DNA of 64,000 bases from Chionoecetes opilio (taxonomy: Eukaryota; Arthropoda; Malacostraca; Decapoda; Majidae), in assembly GCA_016584305.1 (NCBI GenBank), contig JACEEZ010001777.1, positions 485,354 to 549,353 of the forward strand, given 5' to 3'. How positions within the stretch are numbered: the stretch's first letter is position 1; each line of letters opens with the position of its first letter. The notes beneath the pieces are model-generated. The model was given only the letters and a program-made list of their open reading frames with translations, was not told the DNA's origin and searched no databases. This document shows, in pieces, positions 48,076 to 58,689 of this stretch. Position numbers and translations under genes: made by a program.

Positions 48076-49159
48076 CACTAGGGTCCCGCATATAACGTGT
48101 TCACATAGAGCGTTTCCCCTATAGAGCGAACGACTTATAATATAAACATTTTAAATTATTATTTTTTTTTTTTTTTTTAATAAATAAAATTCCAAATTTT
48201 TTGTTAAGAATGAATGTGATCATATAGAACGATTCAGCCATCAAAGTAGGGCAAATCCGAGTAGTTCTCATATAGAGCGCCAAAATATTGTACAGAACGT
48301 GAGCAGGCCGCCATAAGAAGGCTTGCGGCAGCTTGCGTTTTCTTTTAACTCGAGGCTCTTTTCGTAAGCCGGCTTGCCCAGCTGGCGCAAGCCGTGGCAT
48401 GGGTGAGTAAGGAGGGGCACAGCGGTGGCGTGTCCCCACGGAGATGGCGTGAGGGTGGCATGATGTGGGGAACGGTGGTAGCAACCGCACAATTCTCATC
48501 CATAATTACCAAAAAAAAAACATTTTTGTGAAGGATATATTTTGTGATCCATTCACAATATAGTCATTTATCGTAATTTATTGAAGGCTTTCATTCGAAG
48601 GTACACTCGTCATTGTGGTCTGGTGTCGTCGTCGGTGTTTACAAGTTATCAGCTGTGAGCGGGTCGGGTAAGCCCCGCTCAGTTCTGGCGAGGCACGCAA
48701 GCGAGAGTCAGGCCAGGTTTATGGCAATTTGCTCACCAAAATTCGCTCCTGACGGAAATTTACGCTTTGAGTTTGAGTTTGAGGGGTTTATGATGGACGT
48801 GAAAGAAATTTGAGCCAACGCTCACTCGCCATACTCCGAGCTTTGGGTCAAACTGCGTCATTCAGTGACGAATTAATGACCTCCAAGATACCTCGGAACC
48901 CCTCACCCCCTGTACATAATCCCTATTAGATTTAAGGTAAGCAACAATATGCCTATTTTATCATTTCTATGTATAACTTATCATTTACATATGTTTTGAT
49001 ATGCATGGGTGTGAATGAGTATAAATGTACGGGAACGTTAGGGAGGACCGATCGACCAATATCAATTTTTCTCATAGGTTATGTGTTTCACATAGAGCGA
49101 ATTTACATAGAACGACCTCGTTTATCGACCAATTTCTCGTTTAATGTGGGACCCTAGTG
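48076..49159. mobile_element. TIR element, CACTAGGGTCCC family
   Basis: The left end CACTAGGGTCCCGCATATAAC and right end TTTAATGTGGGACCCTAGTG are inverted repeats, TA-flanked. ATAGAGCG motifs repeat near both ends. It gives the empty-site sequence for nested insertions in two relatives: CTATAGAGCGAACGAC (for 53572-54551) and GATCATATAGAACG (for 62435-63849). No transposase core is recognised. Confidence 0.85.
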
Positions 49160-50006
49160 TATATATATATATATATATATATATACAGTCGACCCTCGAT
49201 TTAACGGACCTTGATTTAACGGACTTCGGATTTAACGGACTCCATTCGCGAGACATATTTGCGGGCAAGAATGGCATATCAGACCGTTTATAGCCGCTCG
49301 AATCGTCAACTCAACATAATTTTTTTTGTTTTATTTTGGAATGCTTGGGTTTTAAGGTTTTAATGTATCAGATATTAAGATATATAAGGTAGGAGCCTGT
49401 GTTGCTAGTGATTTAGTTGTAGAAAGTGTGTATGTGGGTTAAAATAGTGAATATTAGTATGTATTATAATTTCTTGACTCTTTCTTCTTCTTGTGACCTC
49501 TTTCTCTTAAGTTTCGCTTCGTAGGTCCTCTCCTCTCCTCTCTTCTCTCCTCTAGTGTTAGCTGAAGCTTCCACCCCGGGAAACTGCAAACCATCACACA
49601 CACACAGCTGTTCGCCTGCACTGTTTTCGTCGGTGGTAAACAAACATGGCTCCGATACCCAGGCATGCTGTCGATGCTATACACTTACTTATGTATATTG
49701 TCAATCGTAGACAAGGACAACTAGCTAAAAAAGTGCATGGATGCGTTCATGGTTGACTCGTCAGAACTCATCAGACTCGTCCTCTGACATCGATGGAAAA
49801 AGTACTAGTGTGACGGCACCTTTAAGTGTCCGCCACTCGGAGCACATGTTTACAAGCTCAGTTTAAGCTGTGTTCGCCTGTTTTTCGGTGTATTTTATCC
49901 TTATTTAGACTTGTTCAGTGCAGTGAAGTTATTATGGCATCGAAAAAGAAGGGAAGTGGTAAAAGAAAGAGAGTGAATCTAAGCATTGCAAAGAAATTAG
50001 AACGTA

Positions 50007-51048
50007 CACACCAAACCTTGTTTTCCCGGACTAATAGGGGGGAGCACTGGTCCGGGAACCGCAAACGTTCGGGAATCGCAAGAGTCCGAGGCCATTACCC
50101 ACCTCCGGACGTTTATCCTACTCTAGTATTTACTGTCCGGCAACCGCCAATATCTACTACCCCGCCGCGGACTTTTACATCACTTTGTTGTTGTTTTTAG
50201 GGCTGCGAGGATCCCTTGGGGAACACTTTGAGCCTTGGTGATGTCCTATGATGCTATCACAGGCACTGTAGTTGACCTGTCTTCCTCAGGAAGGCACAGG
50301 TGAGGCGGATGACAGCCTGTTGCCGGGAGGGGTGGACGCCAGCCGCCGCCGACGTTCAGGGTGAGGAGTTGAGAGCGTAGCACTACATGGTGGGAGTGGA
50401 AGTGCTGACACTGCAGCAGAAAGTGTTCAATAGTCTCAGAGACTTTCTGCACCAGGGGCAGTGGGGGTCGGGGGACTAACGAAGGCCGTGCAGGTGAACC
50501 GTGAGTGTTTCTTGTGCCCAAATGTAAACAATATGATCGCTGACCATGGTGCCACCTGGCGGGAGGCAGCAGAAAGTGTTCAATAGTCTCAAGAGACGTT
50601 CCTGCACCAGGGGTAGTGGGGGTCGGCGGACTAACAGAGGTGGTGCAGGTGAACCGTGAGTGTTTCTTGTGCCCAAATGTAAACAATACGATCGCTGACC
50701 ATGCTGCCAACTGGCGGGAGGCAGCAGAAAGTGTTCAATAGTCTCAGAGACGTTCCTGCACCAGGGGCAGTGGGGGTCGGGGGACTAACGGAGGCGGTGC
50801 AGGTGAACCGTGAGTGTTTCTTGTGCCCAAATGTAAACAATACGATCGCTGACCATGCTGCCACCTGGCGGGAGGCGCGGACACTGACCAAGGGTGACAG
50901 GAGATGCTCGGACCGCCGGATAACTTTGTCGATTTAAGGACTGGACCAGACATTTGTCCGGGACTCTGACATATCCCCGGACCTCGGATTTTGTCCGGCA
51001 AATCCGATATCCGGGAAATGGAGGTCGGGGAAAATGAGGGTTGTGTGT
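50007..51048 (+). mobile_element. CGATTTCCCGGAC-family element, full copy nested in a transposase ORF
   Basis: The left end CACACCAAACCTTGTTTTCCC and right end GGAAAATGAGGGTTGTGTG are diverged inverted repeats with TA on each side (50005 and 51049). It contains a reverse-oriented LINE 3' end with a (TTG)n tail (50182-50410) followed by about three tandem units of 153-155 bp (repeat anchor AAAGTGTTCAATAGTCTC at 50420, 50573 and 50728) from the LINE Cys-rich region. Confidence 0.85.
50182..50420 (-). pseudogene. LINE 3' end with (AAC)n tail
   Basis: The reverse strand matches the 3' part of 55878-56640: the TCTCAACTCCTC region, CCGGCAACA, GCCTCACCTGTGCCTTCCTG, the stop, and the 3' UTR ending in GCAGCCCTAAAAACAACAA. 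It shares the same (AAC)n-type terminus, which marks a real LINE 3' end. Confidence 0.75.
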
Positions 51049-51802
51049 ATTAAGAAGGTGGAATCATGCTTCTGTTGCCCGGGTGCATGACTAGTATGGA
51101 GTAAAGAAACAAACAGTGAGTGATGTTCGCAAATCTAAGGACAAAATCAGAGAATATGCTGTGACATTCAATGTTCATGCAAGTAAGGATAGGAAAGGAG
51201 TGTTCGACAACACATGAAAGTTCCTCAGAGTGTAGCCCTACATGTGTCTTACATGTCTAACGACAACACTGCTGCTGCCGCGGCCGCGCTGCCAGGCGTG
51301 GATGAGCGCTTTGCTTGTATTTTCATCTTTACTTATATATATGAATAATAGCCATTAAAATGCGATTATATGTCTATATTCACCTGGAATGATGATATTT
51401 CATAGCGTACCAAGCCGTAATGAGCGAGCCTGGAGACTCACTACCTCTCCTAATACCAGTCCTGAGCAGTCGTGGGCGAGCATGCCAAATCCAGCATATA
51501 GCGCCAGTCACTGTTTACCTCCCAATATAGCTACACGGTCTGGTTGTGTTTGTGATTATTTCTCATTTATTTCACAGCGTGGAGGAGCGTGCCAGATCCA
51601 GCATGTAGCGCCAGTCACTGTTTCCCTCCCAGCATAGCTACACGGTCTGGTTGTGTTTGTGATTATTTCTTATTTATTTCACAATTTTACCTGTGTTCTT
51701 CCTATATTTTCACACCCTTTGGAAAATACCCTCGCAGTAACGGACAATCTGCTTTAACGGACCCCTTCTCCCCCCTTTTAGTCTGTTAAATCGAGGGTCG
51801 AC

Positions 51803-51804
<2 letters not shown>

Positions 51805-51888
<84 letters not shown>

Positions 51889-51896
51889 TATATATA
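51805..51896. repeat. (TA)n microsatellite
   Basis: About 45 TA repeats at the right end of the TIR element. Confidence 0.95.
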
Positions 51897-52187
51897 CGCA
51901 TCAAAAAAGTTTGGCGATGTGATTAATACTTTTGATATACCAATTTCTGAATTATGCAACTTTTTCTCAGAGCTCTAATTACAACACACAAATCATAAAA
52001 AAATTTGAATCTTTTAAAGGTATCTAGTATTCTCAAACAAAACCCGACACTACCACTAACTGTCTCCCTTACGTCCCTACAAATATCCCTTATGATTTAT
52101 TGAACAAATATAATATGCATTGAAATCTTAGTATATTTCAACTATTATATGCAATTTATCAAAGCATTATTAAGTAGTATGCATATA
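51897..52187. other. No recognised feature
   Basis: AT-rich sequence without repeats shared elsewhere in the window. Possibly ordinary intergenic DNA. Confidence 0.4.
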
Positions 52188-53639
52188 CACTAGGGTCCCA
52201 CATAAAACGAGAAATTGGTCGATAAACGATATCGTTCTATGTGAATTCGCTCTATGAGAAACACATAACCAGCCTATGGGAAAAATTTATATTGGTCGAT
52301 CGGTCCTCCCTACCATACCCATACATTTATACTCATTCACACCCATGCATATCAAAACATATATAAATTATAAGTTATGCAGAGATATGATGAAATAGGC
52401 ATATTGTTGCTTACCTTCAATCTAATAGGATTCTGTACCGGGGGCGAGGGGTTCCGAGGCATCTTGGAAGTTACTCATTCGTCATTGGATGCAGTGTGAC
52501 CAAGAGCTCGGAGTGTGGCGAGTGAGCGTTGGCCTTGTATTTCTGCCACGTCCATCATAAACCCCTCAAACTCTGACAGGCTAGGCAGGGGTTCATTTGA
52601 AGGGCCAGGCTGGGGGTCGTTTGATGGGCCAGGCTGTTGCTCGTCGGCAGAGGCAGGCTGTGGTGCGCTGGCAGGGGCAGCGTCGGCAGGGGCAGGTTGT
52701 GGTGCATTGGCATGTACCGAGTCATGAGGGTCTGCCTACCTTCGTTTACTCTCTGGTTTTCGTCAAGAGCGAATTTTGGTGAGCAAGTTGCCATAAACCT
52801 GGATTGACTCTCGCTTGCGTGCCTCGTCAGAACTGGTCTAGGCTTACCCGCTCACAGCTGATAACTTGTAAACATAACCACACCGACGACGACACCAAAC
52901 CACCACAAAGATTAAAGTGTACCTTCGAATGAAAGCCATAAAACAATTACAATAACTGTTGATATTGTGAATGGATCACAACATATATCCTTCACAAGAC
53001 TTTTTTGGGGTAATAATGGATGAGAATTGCACGATCACTCATGCCACCCTCACCCCATCTTCATGGCGACCCGCCGCCGCCGTGCCCCTCATCAATCACC
53101 CTTGCCACGGCTTGCGCCAGCTGGGCAAACCGGCTTATGAAAAGTGCCTCGAGTTAACAGAAAACGCAAGTTGCCGCTCACCAAAATTCGCCGCCTTATG
53201 TGTGGGTTTGTCACTGAGGCAGGAACTACCCTACGGTACAGGAACTACCTCGTGTAGGTCTCACGGCCTCTTGTAGCTTCCTTATTTTCTTATGTTTTTA
53301 TAAGGCAAAAAAGCTTGGCTTGGCGAAAAAAGTCAAGCGACTCAGGCGACAGTGACGTCACAATGCGCATCTACGTCACATCACCTGACGTTCTGTACGA
53401 TATTTTGGCGCTCTATATGAGAACTCCTCAGATTTGCCCTACTTTGATGGCAGAATCGTTCTATATGGTCACATTCGTTCCTAACAAAAATTTAGAAATG
53501 TTAATTATTTAAGAAAAAATAATAATAATTAATTCATTTTTAAATTTCAATATTTAAGGTCGTTCCTTCTACAGTAAAAGCCTTATAACTCGGCACTGTA
53601 TAACTCGGAATTTGATATAACTCTGCATGGCAAAGACAT

Positions 53640-53935
53640 TTTTTAACACACACACCTATACCTATAGCACGTGTAGGCAGTGAGCTGAGCTCACTCGAGG
53701 GCTGTGATGGTTGGCCCTTGCCCATGGTGGCGCAGGCAGGATTGTTATAGTGACGCCTGTGATTAGAGGCTCATGCCGCCCCCTGTGTCCTCCCATGCAC
53801 TCACAGTCAAAGGTAGAGTTAATGGACAGGGCTTGTGGGTGTTCTTAGGCCACTCGATGGTGCAGAAAGATTTCAAGTGGATTTATGGGTCTCACTCGGG
53901 ATCGAACTCGGGTCTTCGAGAATGCCAATTTGATA
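53640..53935 (-). repeat. SINE-A, minus strand
   Basis: The reverse of the body (CTCACTCGAGGGCTGTGATG, CCATGGTGGCGCAGGCAGG, GCCTCTAATCACAGG) to the B-box region GGATCGAACTCGGG at 53901. The head is cut soon after the B box where the transposase fragment begins. Confidence 0.8.
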
Positions 53936-54150
53936 CATTCTACTCACCTATGAGAGACATAAGAAATGCTGTTATCAAGAGACAGTGTACAAGTCAGAAA
54001 CAAACGAAAATTTCAGCCTTTTTCAAACCAAAGCCACACGCCAGGGAACCTCAGCCCTCTACAAGTAGTGAGTCTGGTTGCAGCTTCCTGAGCAGTATCT
54101 CCCCTGATCTGCCAACTCACATTTTCGACAGCAGTAGTGACCCCGAGTGA
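53936..54150 (+). pseudogene. Pogo-like transposase C-terminal tail
   Basis: RQCTSQKQTKISAFFKPK, then SSESGCSFLSSISPDLPTHI, ends FDSSSDPE-stop at 54148-54150. A (T)IsaFFkp motif followed by a Ser/Pro-rich acidic end is how many Tigger/pogo transposases finish; the Tigger copy at 25663-28125 ends with a similar TAFFKPSP-like stretch and DDPDDTDSE. The catalytic core is missing. Confidence 0.55.
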
Positions 54151-54599
54151 CATAAAAAATAATTCTGTACATTAGTGATTAAGGCCTGTTTCACAGTTTA
54201 AGGTACAAGTATAGTGTTGCAGTAATTAAGTGCTCAAGTGATGTAAAATTAAGTTGTACAGGTACAGTACTGTATACAATACAATACAGAGTTGTGATTA
54301 TAAAGTGATACCAGTGTTAAAATGGGACTGAGTCCCCCCTAACATCTTCTACATGTTACAGCAAGGCTCCCCTCTCCTTGGATTACATGCCTGCTGCTAC
54401 CAGTTCATTGGTAAGTGTAGTTTTTATGCTTTTACAGTACTGTACTAACTTTTTTTTTTTTTTTTTTTTTTTTACCCACATCAGAGGTGGACATTGCATA
54501 ACTCGGCAAGGGCCAGAGCCCCTATCGTGCCGAGTTATAAGGCTTTTACTGTATAGGGGAAACGCTCTATGCGAACACGTTTTATGTGGGACCCTAGTG

Positions 54600-54960
54600 T
54601 ATTAGATACACTCTTCTCTCCTGAGTAAGTGATGGTGAGGCTGGGCTATATATAGGGTGGGAACAGGATGCATCAAATATGTGATCTTTAAAGGTGACGA
54701 CAATAAGGCCATACTGTATAACTTTAATGAAGAACTGACTCAGTTATTATCAAAACATAATTATCTTTCACATACACAGCTGGTGAAGCAGCATTTTAAA
54801 TTTCCATAAAGATGCAGTTGACATTATGGAGGAAAGGCTGCAATAAACAGAAGAAGAGTTTTGAGGGCAGCATGAAATATGTTGATCATTAAATCTGGGC
54901 ATATAACTCAAGTATATATTGTGGATCTTGTAGCTGTTTCAACTCACATGGTATTTTCAC
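54600..54960. other. No recognised feature
   Basis: Unremarkable AT-rich sequence with no coding or repeat match within the window. Confidence 0.4.
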
Positions 54961-55079
54961 TCAGGTACTCATGAGCCCATCGCGTGTCATTGTCAGGTAT
55001 TATATCTGGAGATGTGAGTGCGTGCTGTTGGTCCAGGAATTCTTTGCTCCAGTCTCCACCAGGGCCAATTTCCTACAAA

Positions 55080-55160
55080 TGAGTGGGAGATATCAGTTAT
55101 TGCTTGCAGATGATACAGCGCTTGTTTCAGATAGTAGAGAGAAGCTATGCTTTGGAAGTT
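55080..55160 (+). pseudogene. Reverse transcriptase active-site fragment
   Basis: GRYQLLLADDTALVSDSREKL is a non-LTR RT active-site block with ADD intact. It resembles the decayed RT at 4890-5560, where this site reads FVHETDLVVDNSEKL. Only about 25 residues are recognisable. Confidence 0.6.
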
Positions 55161-55414
55161 AATATATATGTAAAATATTTACAAATGAAAAAATTTCAGC
55201 TTCAAGTGGTGATACTTGGCATCTTTCACACTGTGAGGCTAGTCTTCACTGTCTACACTTAGCTACATGTCACAAGAGTAGGGGTGTGTCGGTTATCAAT
55301 TCCCCAGCTGCATATATTTAGCTCTTTAGATCTGCATGAAGCATGACAAGTAAGAGGAAACATCAGAAGAGTACATTGAGTAACTTTGTAACTTAACGGA
55401 CCCTCACCTACAAT

Positions 55415-55560
55415 ATCTCAGGTGTCACTATAAAAATCCAGCCTGCGCCAACCAACGGGCGGAGGGCCAACTATCACGTCACTCCATATGATAAAATAGC
55501 CTACTGGCGCTATAGGCTTCAATGTAAAAAACAAAAAAAAAAAAAAAAAACACACACACA
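55415..55560 (+). repeat. SINE-A fragment
   Basis: GTCACTATAAAAATCCAGCC, then CAACGGGCGGAGGGCCAACT and GGCGCTATAGGC, ending in an A tract and (CA)n. This is a diverged 3' part with an internal deletion. Confidence 0.7.
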
Positions 55561-55755
55561 CCTTTACATAAGGGTGTGACAACAAGAGGAGGCAATATGG
55601 CTTCAATTCACAGCTGCAAGCCACCAAGCTGTCACCAACACCTCATTCTCGAGCATCTAATACTTTTCCGAGAGCGATACCAGATGCCTCATTAAATTAT
55701 CTAGTGAGTAGAAGGCACAAGAAATGACATGTGAAAGTTTTGTAGAAATCAAATA

Positions 55756-56787
55756 CAGTAGAACCTCATTTAACCGGCATTTAAAACAACGGCAGCCTCA
55801 AAACAACGGCACTAATCGACCCAAGCATTAATTAGGTATAATTATTTCAAAAACTGAGAAAATCGGCAGAAATTTAGTTGGGCAAGGCTGTGGTCTACAC
55901 AGACTCCCTCTCCTCACTCCACCTCCTCCTCTCCCGCCATCCACGATCCTCTACGTCCCTCGTCCACAACATCCAGAGGGCCCTTCACCTTACCAACGAA
56001 GGGTGGGAGATCACCTTCCAGTGGGTTCCCTCCCACGCTGGTATCCCAGGCAACGAGGTGGCTGATTCTGCTGCCAGGATGGCCTTGACAGATGTAAACA
56101 TGACACCCTTCCCTCTGCCGCTCTCCGCGGCCAAACGTCTGATCTCCCGGGTCTGCCGCTCCACCTGGAATAACACACTCGGCGATGCCCTCCGCATCAC
56201 CTCCATGGGCCAATACCGCAGTGACTCTTCCCCCCAGCCGTGGATACGGAAAAAGTCCCGTGTCCTGGATGTCACTCTCACCCGCCTCCACCTGGGGCAC
56301 ACGACACTCACGGTTCACCGGCATCGCCTCCGTCTGTCCCCTGACCCCCACTGCCCTTGGTGCGTGAATTTTCCGGAGACTATTGAACACTTTCTGCTGC
56401 AGTGTCCGCGCTTCCACTCACACCATGTAGTGCTACACTCTCAACTCCTCGCCCTGAACGTCACCACCTTTGACCTGCCCACCCTGCTGGCGGCGGCTGG
56501 CGTTCCCCCCTCCCGGCAACACGCTGTCATCCGCCTCACCTGTGCCTTCCTGAGGAAGACAGGTCAACTACCATGCCTGTGATAGCATCATAGGACATCA
56601 CCAGGGCTCATAGTGTTCCCCAAGGGATCCTCGCAGCCCTAAAACAACAACAACAACAACCTCCAGAAACCACAGTATTTATTGGGATTTTGGGCGATTC
56701 CATAAGAGTAACTCTCAAAACAACGGCAAAATGAGTTATCCGGCATGCGCTCCCCCCCGAGGGTGCCGGATAAACGAGGTTCTCCTG
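55756..56787 (+). mobile_element. TIR element, CAGTAGAACCTCATTTAACC, carrying a LINE fragment
   Basis: The left end CAGTAGAACCTCATTTAACC with AACAACGGCA motifs and the right end GGATAAACGAGGTTCTCCTG with AAAACAACGGCA motifs are inverted repeats flanked by TA. Almost the whole interior is the 3' end of a LINE: the open RNase H/Cys-rich fragment, its 3' UTR and an (AAC)n tail (56639-56660). There is no transposase. Confidence 0.85.
55878..56582 (+). pseudogene. LINE RNase H (partial) and Cys-rich C-terminus, open frame
   Basis: A 234-codon frame uninterrupted to the stop at 56580-56582. VVYTDSLSSLHLL keeps the third RNase H aspartate, and VPSHAGIPGNEVADSAAR keeps the fourth. The first Asp and the Glu lie upstream and are missing, so the nuclease would be incomplete. 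[18 protein letters not shown] is a C-x2-C-H-C zinc motif, followed by the C-terminal IRLTCAFLRKTGQLPCL. The frame starts without an ATG (TTG at 55878, stop just before; first ATG at 56079, codon 68), as expected of a 5'-truncated LINE. I-type or another RNase H-bearing clade is likely. It retains conserved sequence better than any other copy here. Confidence 0.8.
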
Positions 56788-57520
56788 TAGATACAACTGG
56801 CACAACACAAGGGACATGAGGGAAAATTGACAGACGTTATCTCAAAATATAAACTTTTTGCTGGTTTTTCTCCCATCACATCTTAAAGAACAAGTGCAAT
56901 TTTCTTATGACTGGTATCATTTTGAAAAGATAGAAGAGGGTAGTTTTTCAAAAGAAAAGCACTTCTTTAGTTTTTTTTAAAGTTATTACGAGTAAATGTC
57001 AAATGTTGATGTACATCTCATGCTAAAATAAAACTTTTGACTGATATAAACTGCTCATGTATAAAAGAGCTTTATATATAAAAATATATATATTTGACTG
57101 AATTAGAGAGTGCAAAACAATTTAAACAGAAAAGAAACAAATTTCCTGTGTATCAAAATCTAATGAACCAAACAAACTCCATGAACTTCACCACTAAATA
57201 TATAGGCATAATATCAAAAAGAAAAAGACATAGGGCCCAAACTCAAGACACCTAGATGCTTTCCTTAGCCCTTCTCCATCGGCTGTCACTATATAATGAC
57301 ACTTGCTAGGGTAAGCCTCTAGTTGGTTGTTATTATGCAGTCCTCCACATGGTATATATAGTCCTCTACTTCTCCAGCTTCCCACTCTGCTACCTAACAT
57401 GTAAATCCAAGGAAGACAATGAAACATCATTCATCAGTCGGTTCAATGTAAGTATACATTTCAACAGTACCAAAATGCTGCAACTTTAATAGTTATGATG
57501 TAGTAGTGTAACGCGAAAAA
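56788..57520. other. No recognised feature
   Basis: AT-rich DNA with a short TA-rich patch at 57070-57092. No ORF of known family and no matches to other parts of the window. Confidence 0.4.
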
Positions 57521-58365
57521 ATGGGTTAAATACTTTTGACCCATGACTGAAGAAGAGTTTACGTTGAATGGGAGGGGGTAAAGTAATATATAAAAATCGA
57601 GTAACAAAGTGAGTAATTTTCCTCCACTCCTCAGTTCTGAATCACTATATGAAAATATACTGTGATATATTTTATACCGGCGATAGCTGGCTGGCCACGT
57701 AGGCTGGCAGAGGCAAAGAGGAAGGGAGACGCCATATTAGTTTAGTACCAGTCAACGAGTCAACGTGTCGAGTTGGACACGGGAGGTGTGGTTCTCACCC
57801 TTGGAAAAGGGTCCCAAGGTAGCGGTGGAAAAGACAGCTGTGGAGGAGACAGCTGGATGAGCTGGGGAGGAACACCTGTGAATGCTTTTGAGTGAACATC
57901 AGGATTACAGCTAAGGATTAGTCTTATAGCTGGAGTGTGTGGACATGTGATTCTTGACTCAACAACTTTCAGTGACAGGAAATGATTTAGATATAGAGAG
58001 TGTACTTATGATTACGTTCGGGTCCACGGGCTAATACTAGCGTCGTGTCGATGTGATTAGCATTAAGCATGTTATTACAGTAAGGAGAGTGACGGGAAAT
58101 TATTTAGATTTAGAGAGGGTACTTATGATTACGTTCGGGTCCACGGGCTAATACTAGCGTCGTGTCGATGTAATTAGCATTTAAGCATAGTATTAAGTGG
58201 AGAAATATGTTAATGATTATGTAAGGAAGGAGTGGGGAAGTAATTACTGGTTTATCAGTAAACAGAATATACCAAGGAAAAGGTAACGAGTTATCTTTTA
58301 CACCCATTAGTTCTAACTTATTCTCTTAATCTTATAAACCTTTTTTTTCCCACTTATTGTGGGTG
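57521..58365 (+). repeat. LTR-like repeat, copy 1
   Basis: AAAGTAATATATA...TCCACTCCTCAGTTC near 57580-57640 and the end TTTTTTTTCCCACTTATTGTG at 58340-58362 are shared in the same order with 58700-59725. After the end comes GGTGGTGGCAGC, which resembles a tRNA primer-binding site, then GTGGAGCCCT and GGGGGGGCACTACAA. This fits an LTR-retrotransposon LTR plus leader. No gag or pol is present. The similarity between copies is patchy. Confidence 0.35.
57971..58200 (+). repeat. Tandem duplication of about 117 bp
   Basis: AGTGACAGGAAATGATTTAG (57971) and AGTGACGGGAAATTATTTAG (58088) each begin a unit containing GATTACGTTCGGGTCCACGG and CTAGCGTCGTGTCGATGT. Divergence is only a few bases. It lies inside the LTR-like copy 1. 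Confidence 0.9.
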
Positions 58366-58689
58366 GTGGCAGCATATAAGCCAGAATTGTGGAGCCCTCT
58401 TGAATTAACAACGTCAAAGCAATAAAGCTATAAAGGGGGGGCACTACAATAGCATTTTGGAAACAAAAAACATGCATGAGGCATGAATATTCCCACTTTT
58501 GAGCAGGCATCAGGGAATACCAACAGAGGTGGTATGAGGAAGCTAGAGCAAAACACTGACAACGAGTGTTTGGTCGTGGAAGAATCTCAGGATGACAGAT
58601 TTCAAGCAGTAAAGCGGTAAAAGTTTACACTTTTTTTAAAAAGTAAAAAAAAGTTTAACACGTAAAAAAGTTTTAGGTAAAAGTTTACA

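Larger units (their letters stand above)
49934..51225 (+). pseudogene. Jerky/Tigger-type transposase N-terminus interrupted by a transposon
   Basis: ATG at 49934 gives MASKKKGSGKRKRVNLSIA then KKLE, stopping at the nested element inserted at 50006. After it, from 51049, the reading continues in broken frames as KKVES, then YGVKKQTVSDVRKSKDKI and REYAVTFNVHASKDRKGV. This is the CENP-B-type HTH, the same module as at 44735. The catalytic DDE domain is absent. Loss of the core and the insertion both make it nonfunctional. Confidence 0.75.
49186..51804 (+). mobile_element. Pogo/Tigger-like element, CAGTCGACCCTCGATTTAAC, split by a nested element
   Basis: The left end CAGTCGACCCTCGATTTAAC and right end GTTAAATCGAGGGTCGACTG are near-perfect inverted repeats with TA flanks. 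A transposase N-terminus is interrupted by the element at 50007-51048. A roughly 107-bp direct duplication (GCCAGTCACTGTTTACCTCCC and GCCAGTCACTGTTTCCCTCCC) lies at 51470-51680. Related copies are at 7705 and 33925. Confidence 0.9.
53572..54551 (+). mobile_element. CAGTAAAACCCTTATA-family pogo-like element, second copy
   Basis: The left end CAGTAAAAGCCTTATAACTC and right end GAGTTATAAGGCTTTTACTG are inverted repeats. Flanks TTCCTTCTA and TAGGGGAAACGC match the empty sequence in 48076-49159, proving a TA target. It includes a reverse SINE-A (53640-53935) and the C-terminus of a transposase. Confidence 0.9.
52188..54599. mobile_element. CACTAGGGTCCC-family element with nested pogo-like element
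   Basis: The left end CACTAGGGTCCCACATAAAAC and right end GTTTTATGTGGGACCCTAGTG are perfect inverted repeats with TA flanks. The interior matches 48076-49159 in reverse. A glutamine/alanine-type minisatellite (GGGCCAGGCTG, GGCAGGGGCAG) lies at 52580-52720. The element at 53572-54551 sits about 50 bp from its right end. Confidence 0.85.

Noticed and set aside
55878..56582. Host RNase H gene
   Set aside because: The LINE-specific Cys-rich C-terminus, missing first half of the domain, lack of an initiating ATG and (AAC)n tail all indicate a truncated retrotransposon.
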